From: Actinomycetes bacterium
GTDB taxonomy: Bacteria > Actinomycetota > Actinomycetes > Propionibacteriales > Propionibacteriaceae
Reading direction: 5' to 3'
Length of the DNA stretch: 5,409 nucleotides
Assembly (NCBI GenBank): GCA_009785885.1
Contig: WQUE01000133.1
Span: forward strand, 1 to 5,409
Part shown: positions 1 through 4,745 of the stretch, piece after piece
How positions within the stretch are numbered: position 1 is the first letter of the stretch
How the letters are laid out: every line of letters begins with the position of its first letter
Program-made: the position numbers and the translations under genes
Notes under the pieces: model-generated
The model's input: the letters and a program-made list of their open reading frames with translations, nothing else
Told to the model about the DNA's origin: nothing
The model's database searches: none

Positions 1-542
1 GGCGCCTGTGGGGCTGGGTCGGCATCGCCGTCGCGGTGCTCGTCGGGGTCACGCTGGGGTCCTGGCTGGCCAATGTGGGCCGGAACGCACCGGCCACGAC
101 CGGCACCTCCGCTCCCACCGCCTCGTCCGTCCCGTCGTCGACCGTGGACCCGCGGCAGCGCATCGCCGAACTGCGGGCCGCGATCGCGGCGAACCCGGAC
201 GACGCCGACGCGCGCCTGGAACTGGGGGTCCTTCTCTACAGCGAGGAGCCGGCGGATCTTGCCGGCGCCCGTGACCAGTGGCTTGCCGTGACGCAACTCG
301 ACCCCACCAACGAGAACGCCTGGTACAACCTCGGCTTCTACTACCTGGCCCTGGACGTCCCCGATTGCACGAGCGCCCAGGCGGCCTGGAACACGGTCAT
401 CTCGCTGGATCCCACGGGCGACAACGCGAACCAGATCATGAGCCACATGGCGGGCCTCATGCCGCAGGTGTGTCCCGGTAACGCCGCGTCGCCCAGCGAC
501 CTGACCCCGGCGCCCGCCCCGGCCTCGACCCCGGGAGGCTAG
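1..542 (+). CDS. Membrane-anchored TPR protein, 5' partial
   Basis: The reading frame is open from the left edge and ends at TAG 540-542, giving 179 visible residues. The true start lies outside the window. The internal GTG at 36 would cut the membrane segment in half, so it is unlikely. Visible residues about 4-23 form one hydrophobic helix (WGWVGIAVAVLVGVTLGSWL). A Ser/Thr/Pro-rich spacer follows, then two to three tetratricopeptide-like helical pairs: a unit around 'ANPDDADARLELGVLLY', one around 'DPTNENAWYNLGFYYLA', and a partial one ending in 'VISLDP'. The tail is Pro/Ala-rich. Two cysteines (in PDCTS and PQVCPG) would face the outside if the TPR part is exported, and could form a disulphide. 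The layout resembles the TPR half of CcmH/CcmI/NrfG proteins, which bind apocytochrome c in other systems. The link here rests on position ahead of ccdA-resB-ccsB and is inference. TPR assignment is fairly secure; function is not. Confidence 0.8.
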   Translation, partial: RLWGWVGIAVAVLVGVTLGSWLANVGRNAPATTGTSAPTASSVPSSTVDPRQRIAELRAAIAANPDDADARLELGVLLYSEEPADLAGARDQWLAVTQLDPTNENAWYNLGFYYLALDVPDCTSAQAAWNTVISLDPTGDNANQIMSHMAGLMPQVCPGNAASPSDLTPAPAPASTPGG

Positions 543-591
543 ACGTGGGACGGCGTGGGGGAGAGGTGCCGGATGCGCGGCGGTGGCGGCC

Positions 592-1314
592 ATGACGGGC
601 GCTTCCCTGTCGGTGCTCAGCGTGCTGTGGGCCGGGATCCTCTCGTTCGCCTCGCCGTGCTTCCTGCCGGTGGTGCCGGTGTTCGTCGGCTACCTGACGG
701 GACAGACGGCCGCAACGGGGCAGACGCCTCGGCGGTGGTTCGCCGTCGGCCAGGCGCTCGCGTTCATGGCCGCGTTCACCGCGGTGTTCGTCGCCGTGTG
801 GTGCCTGATCGGCCTGGTGGGGTGGTTCGTCGGCGGCTACCGCTCGTGGCTGCGGATCGCCGGCGGGATCATCCTGGTGATCCTGGGCCTGCACACCGCC
901 GGGTTCATCCAGATCGGCTTCCTGGACCGTGTGCTGCGCGTGTGGTACTCACCGGACCCGAGCCAGGCACCCAGCCTGCGCCGCTCCGTGCTGCTGGGGT
1001 TGACGTTCGCGGCCGGGTGGAGCCCGTGCATCGGGAGCACGCTCGGGGCGGTGCTGGGGCTCGCCGCCGTGCGCGGCTCCGTCGCCCAGGGGGCGCTGCT
1101 GCTGCTCGTGTACTCGGTCGGGCTGGGCATCCCGTTCGTGCTGGTGTGCGCCGGGGTCAGCTCCGTGGCGGGCCGCCTGTCGTGGTTCGTGAAACACCAG
1201 CGCGGGGTGAACATCGTGATCGGCCTGCTGCTGATCCTCGTGGGGTTCGTGCTGATCGCGAACCTGTCCGAACGCGTGGCCGCCTGGGCGGCCCTCATCA
1301 TGGGACAACGGTGA
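592..1314 (+). CDS. ccdA: CcdA-type cytochrome c biogenesis membrane protein
   Basis: This is a 240-residue polytopic membrane protein of the CcdA/DsbD transmembrane family. It passes electrons from cytoplasmic thioredoxin across the membrane to an outside thioredoxin-like protein that keeps apocytochrome c cysteines reduced. The two family redox cysteines are visible: C23 in 'FASPCFLPVVP' and C146 in 'GWSPCIG'. The 'YSVGLGIPF' motif typical of the family sits at residues 174-182. Six hydrophobic stretches can be picked out, at about 6-32, 52-80, 87-107, 131-155, 168-190 and 206-223, the usual count and length. C71 and C186 are additional membrane cysteines. The start is ambiguous: GTG at 583 would add three residues, and neither start has a good Shine-Dalgarno. 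ATG 592 was preferred as the stronger start codon. The gene begins 49 nt after the TPR gene and ends 10 nt before resB. The likely partner is the TlpA-like protein at the operon end. Confidence 0.93.
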   Translation: MTGASLSVLSVLWAGILSFASPCFLPVVPVFVGYLTGQTAATGQTPRRWFAVGQALAFMAAFTAVFVAVWCLIGLVGWFVGGYRSWLRIAGGIILVILGLHTAGFIQIGFLDRVLRVWYSPDPSQAPSLRRSVLLGLTFAAGWSPCIGSTLGAVLGLAAVRGSVAQGALLLLVYSVGLGIPFVLVCAGVSSVAGRLSWFVKHQRGVNIVIGLLLILVGFVLIANLSERVAAWAALIMGQR

Positions 1315-1320
1315 AGGAGG
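1314..1320 (+). promoter_or_regulatory. Shine-Dalgarno of resB
   Basis: AAGGAGG is a near-perfect anti-16S match overlapping the last base of the ccdA stop codon (TGA 1312-1314). It sits only 4 nt before the ATG at 1325, which is short but workable, and it fixes that start in preference to the in-frame GTG at 1376. Confidence 0.7.
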
Positions 1321-1324
1321 CGGG

Positions 1325-2893
1325 ATGACGACATCACCCGAGGAGGAGGTCCCGGACGCCACGCCCGGGGCCGGCGTGGGCGATCCGGACGCGGCGATCC
1401 TCGTCGCCGGCCCGGCCTCCGGGACCGCCGAGGACGCGCCCGGGGCCGGCGACAGCGCGGACGCCGAGGTCGCGTACGTCCCGGCGTCCGATGGTGAGAC
1501 CGCGGTGTCCATCGGCGACTTCTTCCACCGCCTGTACCAGATCACGTACTCCAAGGTTCTCGGCGTGGTCATCATCCTGGCCATGGCGGTGCTGGTGCTG
1601 ATCGGCGTCCTCGTCGACCAGGCGCCGGCGTGGAACGACCCGGCCGCGCGGGCGGACTTCCTGGCCCAGGCGCGGACGAAGTACGCGGACCTGACCGGCG
1701 TCCTGCGCGTGACCGGCGCGTTCCACATGTTCAGCAGTGTGGGCTTCTACGTCGTCGTGGCCGCTCTCGCGATCTCGATCACCGGCTGCACCGTGCACCG
1801 GCTGCCGCAGCTGTGGCAGCGCTGGCGCCATCCCCGTACGCACGTCAGCGCCCGGTTCTTCACCGCCGCCCGGTATCGCGCCAGCGTGCCGGCTATCGCC
1901 TCGCCGCAGGCGGCGATCGGAGTCGCGGCCGCCCGGTTGCGCCGGCAGCACTACCGGGTGATCGAGGACGGCGACACCGCGCTGTACGCGGACAAGTTCG
2001 GCTGGGGGCCGTTCGGGACGGCGGCATCCCACCTGTCGTTCCTCATCATCATGGCGGCGTTCCTCGTCAGCGGGCTGACGGGGACGTCGGTGTTGCTCAA
2101 CGTGCCGATCGGGGGCGCGGGGGTGCCCGTCGCCGACGGGTCGTCCCTAGCCGTGAAGGTCACCTCGTACAACCAGACCGCCGACGCGGCGACCGGACGG
2201 CCCACCGACTACGTGTCGCACGTCGTGCTGGAGGACGGCGGGACCGTCGTCGCCGAGCAGGACGTCCGCGTCAACTCGCCGCTGGTGTACGGCCCGTGGA
2301 CGTTCCACCAGTATTCCCCGGAGGGCTTCTCGCTCGATGTGAGCGCGACCAATGCGACCGGGACGGTGCTGTTCCGGGGCACCGTGCCGCAGGAGTACAC
2401 CAACACGGACGGTTCCCTGTCCGTCGGGATCTTCCGCATCGACAGCCTCGGGCTGAACGTCCAGGTGGAGACGCCGGCGTCGGGGCAGACCAGCGTCCCG
2501 CTGACGTCCGGATCGCTCCTCCCGGGGCAGGTCATCTTCGTCGTGTACCCGGACGGCGCCGACCAGCCGACGGCCATGGACGCGATCGCCCCCGTCGATC
2601 CCGGCGCGTCGATCACGTACGGCGATCTGACCCTCACGTTCGAGCGGGAGAGCCACTACACGGGCATCCTCGTCCGTACCGACCCGGGCACCTGGCTGAT
2701 GTGGGTCGGGGGCATCCTGCTGGTCGCCGGCATGACGGTGACGTTCATGTGCCGTCACCGCCGGCTGTGGGTCCGCGCCGAGGACGGCCGGTTGCTGCTC
2801 GCCTCCGCCGACAAGGAGGACCCGGGCAACCGCTCGTACTTCACCGAACTCACCAACCAGGCGCCGACCTGGTTCGACGGAAGGAACCACTGA
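1325..2893 (+). CDS. resB: ResB/Ccs1-type cytochrome c biogenesis protein
   Basis: The 522-residue protein has the ResB (Ccs1) layout. ResB works with CcsB/CcsA as the System II complex that moves haem out of the cell and ligates it to CXXCH motifs. Residues 1-60 are an acidic Ala/Pro/Gly-rich, probably disordered cytoplasmic tail. Membrane helices lie at about 78-97, 138-157, 234-253 and 457-476. The large outside domain (about 254-456) sits between helices 3 and 4, as in the family. 'GAFHMFSSVGFY' (H134) matches the family block at the start of helix 2, and H236 sits at the head of helix 3 ('ASHLSFLII'). Either could be a haem ligand; H134 is the better candidate for the CcsB-side transmembrane histidine known from CcsBA, but this is inference. 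'VNSPLVYGPWTFHQYSPEG' is the recognisable ResB outside-domain motif. The stop TGA (2891-2893) shares its A with the ATG of ccsB, so the two subunits are probably coupled in translation. Length is normal. Confidence 0.93.
   Translation: MTTSPEEEVPDATPGAGVGDPDAAILVAGPASGTAEDAPGAGDSADAEVAYVPASDGETAVSIGDFFHRLYQITYSKVLGVVIILAMAVLVLIGVLVDQAPAWNDPAARADFLAQARTKYADLTGVLRVTGAFHMFSSVGFYVVVAALAISITGCTVHRLPQLWQRWRHPRTHVSARFFTAARYRASVPAIASPQAAIGVAAARLRRQHYRVIEDGDTALYADKFGWGPFGTAASHLSFLIIMAAFLVSGLTGTSVLLNVPIGGAGVPVADGSSLAVKVTSYNQTADAATGRPTDYVSHVVLEDGGTVVAEQDVRVNSPLVYGPWTFHQYSPEGFSLDVSATNATGTVLFRGTVPQEYTNTDGSLSVGIFRIDSLGLNVQVETPASGQTSVPLTSGSLLPGQVIFVVYPDGADQPTAMDAIAPVDPGASITYGDLTLTFERESHYTGILVRTDPGTWLMWVGGILLVAGMTVTFMCRHRRLWVRAEDGRLLLASADKEDPGNRSYFTELTNQAPTWFDGRNH
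2879..2885 (+). promoter_or_regulatory. Shine-Dalgarno of ccsB
   Basis: GGAAGGA lies inside the last codons of resB, 7 nt before the ATG at 2893. This supports that start rather than any of the in-frame upstream starts that would read through resB. Confidence 0.6.
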
Positions 2894-3915
2894 TGCTGTC
2901 ATTCCTCGAAACCCTGCTGTACGCGGCGCTCGTCCTCATGGTGTTGGCGCTGATCATCGACCTCGTCGTCGTGACCTCGCAGAACCGCGCCCCGCGCCGG
3001 CGTGTCGCCGCCGCGCCCGCCAAGGCCGCTGCGCCCGAGGTCGCCTCGGCGGTGGAACCGCAGGCCACCGCCCGTGCCGGGGCGTCCACGGTGGCGACCG
3101 CGGTGGTCGAGCGGACGGTCGACGAGTTGGCCGAACTGGATGACGAGGCGGAGGAACCCGTCCGTCGGCCCGCCGTCCCGGCCGCCAAGCCCGCCGTCCC
3201 GAGGGCGCCGCTCAACATCGGCACCCTGTCCACCGGGTTCACCGTGGTGGCGTGCGTGCTGCTGACGGGGTACATCATCGGCCGGACGATCGTCACGGGT
3301 CGCAGCCCGCTGACGAACATGCACGAGTACGGGGTGGCGTTCGTGTGGGCGATCGTGCTCGCGTCCCTCGTGGCGTTCTGGCGGTTCAGGGTGCGGGTGC
3401 TGTCGGTGGTCGCGCTGGCGGTGGGTGCGATCATGCTGGCGTACGCGCTGTCGGTCGGCAACGACGTGCAGCCGCTCGTCCCCGCGCTCCAGAACAGCTC
3501 GCTGCTGACGCTGCACGTTGGGTTCGCGATTCTGGGCAGCGGCGCGGCCTGCGTGTCGTTCGCCGGTGCCGCGCTGTACCTGGCGTACCCCAAGCTGCAC
3601 CTGAAGATCGCCCGCGACCAGTTCGACGACATGGGCTACAAGGCGGCGATCGTGTCCTATCCGCCGTGGACGCTGATGCTGCTGTTCGGGGCGCTGTGGG
3701 CGAACGTGGCCTGGGGCAAGTACTGGAGCTGGGACCCGAAGGAGACGGCCGCTCTCGTGACGTGGCTGATCTACACCGCGTTCCTGCATGCCCGTGTCGT
3801 GCGGGGCTGGCGCGGCACGCGGTCGTCGTGGCTGCTGGTCATCGCGTTCGTGGCCGTGCTGTTCACCCTGTTCGGCAACTACTTCTTCGGCGGTCTACAC
3901 TCCTACGCATCATGA
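2893..3915 (+). CDS. ccsB: CcsB/CcsA-type haem exporter and cytochrome c synthase subunit
   Basis: This 340-residue protein is the WWD-domain partner of ResB and belongs to the haem handling protein family (CcsA/CcmC/CcmF). The signature is clear at residues 269-285: 'WANVAWGKYWSWDPKET', the Trp-rich outside loop that holds haem. Three family histidines are present: H208 ('LTLHVGFAILGSG'), H299 ('FLHAR') and H336 ('GLHSYA'). Their spacing (91 and 37 residues) fits the two outside haem ligands (H208, H336) and the membrane histidine (H299) described for CcsBA proteins. An additional H144 occurs in 'PLTNMHEYG', where a Tyr is usual. An N-terminal helix (4-27) is followed by an Ala/Pro/Glu-rich linker (about 32-106) before the core helices begin at about 112. 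The name varies (CcsA, CcsB, ResC); actinobacterial members are usually called CcsB. The start overlaps the resB stop by 1 nt and the stop overlaps the next ATG by 4 nt. Confidence 0.95.
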   Translation: MLSFLETLLYAALVLMVLALIIDLVVVTSQNRAPRRRVAAAPAKAAAPEVASAVEPQATARAGASTVATAVVERTVDELAELDDEAEEPVRRPAVPAAKPAVPRAPLNIGTLSTGFTVVACVLLTGYIIGRTIVTGRSPLTNMHEYGVAFVWAIVLASLVAFWRFRVRVLSVVALAVGAIMLAYALSVGNDVQPLVPALQNSSLLTLHVGFAILGSGAACVSFAGAALYLAYPKLHLKIARDQFDDMGYKAAIVSYPPWTLMLLFGALWANVAWGKYWSWDPKETAALVTWLIYTAFLHARVVRGWRGTRSSWLLVIAFVAVLFTLFGNYFFGGLHSYAS

Positions 3916-4523
3916 CCTCCCCGATGGAATCCCCAGCCGTGCCGGTCCCCCCCAAGCGGGTCGGGCTGCGCAACGTGATCGTCATCGCCCTGACGACGAT
4001 CGTGATCGTGGCTGCGCTGTTGCTGATCAAGCAGCCGTGGAAGCAGGCGGCGGACACGGGCGTGACGGACGTGCCGGTGAGCCTGTCGCCCGGCCAGGTC
4101 GCCCCCACCATCGGGGCGCTCGCGCCCGACTTCGCAGCGGCGGCGATCGACGGGACGTCGGTGCGCCTGTCCGACCTGCGCGGGGAACCGGTGTGGCTGC
4201 TCTTCGGGGCGACGTGGTGCACGAGTTGCCGCGCGGAGGCGGCCGACGTCCAGGCGCTCTCGCAGGCGTACGAGGGCCGGGTCCACGTGCTCGCCGTGTA
4301 CGTCCAGGAGGACCAGCCGACCGTCAGCGCGTACGCGCAGCGCACCGGGCTCACGTACCCCCAGGTCGTCGACCCGAACGGCGGCATCACGTCGGCTTTC
4401 GCGGTGACCGCCACGCCGACGCACTTCTTCCTGGACGCCGGCGGGGTGATCCGCCAGATGGCCATGGGCAGCGTGGACAGGCAAAGTACCGCCGAGCTGC
4501 TGGACTGGCTCCTGGCGAACTGA
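3912..4523 (+). CDS. Membrane-tethered TlpA/ResA-like thiol-disulphide protein
   Basis: A 203-residue protein with a short cytoplasmic Pro-rich start, a basic patch and one signal-anchor helix (about 21-39, 'NVIVIALTTIVIVAALLLI'), followed by a thioredoxin-fold domain facing outside. The domain opens with 'LAPDFAAAAIDGTSVRLSDL' (70-89), typical of AhpC-TSA/Redoxin members such as TlpA and ResA. The active site is 'ATWCTSCRAE' with C103 and C106, and the cis-proline loop is 'TATPTHFFLD' with P169. The expected role is to take electrons from CcdA and reduce the cysteines of apocytochrome c before haem attachment. The CTSC pair differs from the CEPC/CPPC more usual in ResA and TlpA. The ATG overlaps the ccsB stop (ATGA) and lacks a clear Shine-Dalgarno, so translation probably restarts from ccsB. 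A second ATG at 3924 is possible but would shorten only the disordered tail. It closes the operon. The family is secure; ResA versus TlpA naming is not. Confidence 0.92.
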   Translation: MTSPMESPAVPVPPKRVGLRNVIVIALTTIVIVAALLLIKQPWKQAADTGVTDVPVSLSPGQVAPTIGALAPDFAAAAIDGTSVRLSDLRGEPVWLLFGATWCTSCRAEAADVQALSQAYEGRVHVLAVYVQEDQPTVSAYAQRTGLTYPQVVDPNGGITSAFAVTATPTHFFLDAGGVIRQMAMGSVDRQSTAELLDWLLAN

Positions 4524-4559
4524 CGGACCCGTCCCGGCGTCCCCCAAGGCACCCCGCCG

Positions 4560-4586
4560 TTTGCACTCTCGGGTGTCGAGTGCTAA
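4560..4586 (+). promoter_or_regulatory. CIRCE operator 1 (HrcA binding site)
   Basis: Left arm TTTGCACTC (4560-4568), 9-nt spacer, right arm GAGTGCTAA (4578-4586). The consensus is TTAGCACTC-N9-GAGTGCTAA, so there is one mismatch, in the left arm. HrcA binds this element and represses chaperonin genes until heat or misfolded protein titrates it. Confidence 0.93.
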
Positions 4587-4589
4587 AAA
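4561..4589 (+). promoter_or_regulatory. Possible groEL promoter within CIRCE
   Basis: TTGCAC (4561-4566) could serve as a -35 box and TAAAAA (4584-4589) as a -10 box, 17 nt apart. The -10 match is only 4 of 6 and lacks the final T, so the call is weak. Its overlap with the first operator fits repression by blocking RNA polymerase. If it is correct, transcription starts near 4595-4600 and leaves a leader of about 150 nt. Confidence 0.3.
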
Positions 4590-4593
4590 GGAG

Positions 4594-4620
4594 TTAGCAC
4601 TCTGACCACCAGAGTGCCAC
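4594..4620 (+). promoter_or_regulatory. CIRCE operator 2 (HrcA binding site)
   Basis: Left arm TTAGCACTC (4594-4602) is a perfect match. The spacer is 9 nt, and the right arm GAGTGCCAC (4612-4620) has two mismatches. It starts 7 bp after operator 1. Its symmetry runs two bases into the spacer (GCACTCTG with CAGAGTGC around accac), so the RNA could also fold here if transcription starts upstream. Confidence 0.9.
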
Positions 4621-4635
4621 CCGGAGGGCTCGGGG

Positions 4636-4740
4636 GTGAGGTCGCAAGACCGTCCGTCGCGGGCATCGGCGAGCCATCCGGAGACATCGAGACATCAACC
4701 CAGTCGGGGCCCCAAGCGGCCCCGCGGACACCGGAGGTAA
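4636..4740 (+). CDS. Possible 34-residue leader ORF upstream of groEL
   Basis: GTG 4636 opens a frame ending at TAA 4738-4740. GGAGG at 4623-4627 lies 8 nt upstream, a proper Shine-Dalgarno distance. The stop codon is the end of the GGAGGTAA that serves as the groEL ribosome site, so a ribosome finishing here would stop on the groEL initiation region. The predicted peptide has 9 Arg, 1 Lys, 3 His and 5 Pro, with no hydrophobic segment and no recognised family. A 35-codon open frame is not unlikely by chance in DNA this GC-rich, and codon use is not clearly gene-like. It is listed because of the ribosome-site placement; a non-coding leader is the more likely reading. Confidence 0.2.
   Translation: MRSQDRPSRASASHPETSRHQPSRGPKRPRGHRR
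4681..4696 (+). repeat. 8-bp tandem repeat in groEL leader
   Basis: GAGACATC occurs twice back to back (4681-4688 and 4689-4696). No function is apparent. Confidence 0.7.
4705..4724 (+). other. GC-rich hairpin in groEL leader
   Basis: CGGGGCC (4705-4711) pairs perfectly with GGCCCCG (4718-4724) around a 6-nt loop. It ends 8 nt before the groEL Shine-Dalgarno. No T-run follows, so it is not a terminator. It may stabilise the mRNA or present the ribosome site in a defined context; this is inference. Confidence 0.55.
4733..4740 (+). promoter_or_regulatory. Shine-Dalgarno of groEL
   Basis: GGAGGTAA, with GGAGG ending 8 nt before the GTG at 4746, decides this start. A hairpin 4729-4734 / 4742-4748 (CACCGG with CCGGGTG, one bulged G) would include the first two G of the site and the start codon. 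Confidence 0.85.
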
Positions 4741-4745
4741 CCCGG

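Noticed and set aside
543..591. A possible promoter or small gene between the TPR gene and ccdA
   Set aside because: The 49-nt gap holds no recognisable -35/-10 pair, hairpin or separate ribosome site; it looks like an intra-operon spacer.
1630..2892. Upstream extension of the ccsB frame through resB, giving a 761-residue protein
   Set aside because: The extension is Arg-rich shadow sequence over resB. A good Shine-Dalgarno and ATG at 2893 mark the real start.
2147..3789. Long minus-strand open frames opposite resB and ccsB
   Set aside because: Their proteins are Arg/His/Gln/Asp-rich shadow translations, and the plus strand encodes clear family proteins over the same stretch.
3252..3911. 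Upstream extension of the TlpA-like frame through ccsB
   Set aside because: It is shadow sequence over the conserved WWD domain of ccsB. ATG 3912 overlapping the ccsB stop, followed by a normal signal anchor, is the real start.
4535..4562. Possible terminator after the cytochrome operon (CGGCG and CGCCG arms followed by TTT)
   Set aside because: The stem is only 5 bp around a 15-nt loop, with three T, partly inside the CIRCE site. This is too weak to call, so the operon end is not shown by a clear terminator.
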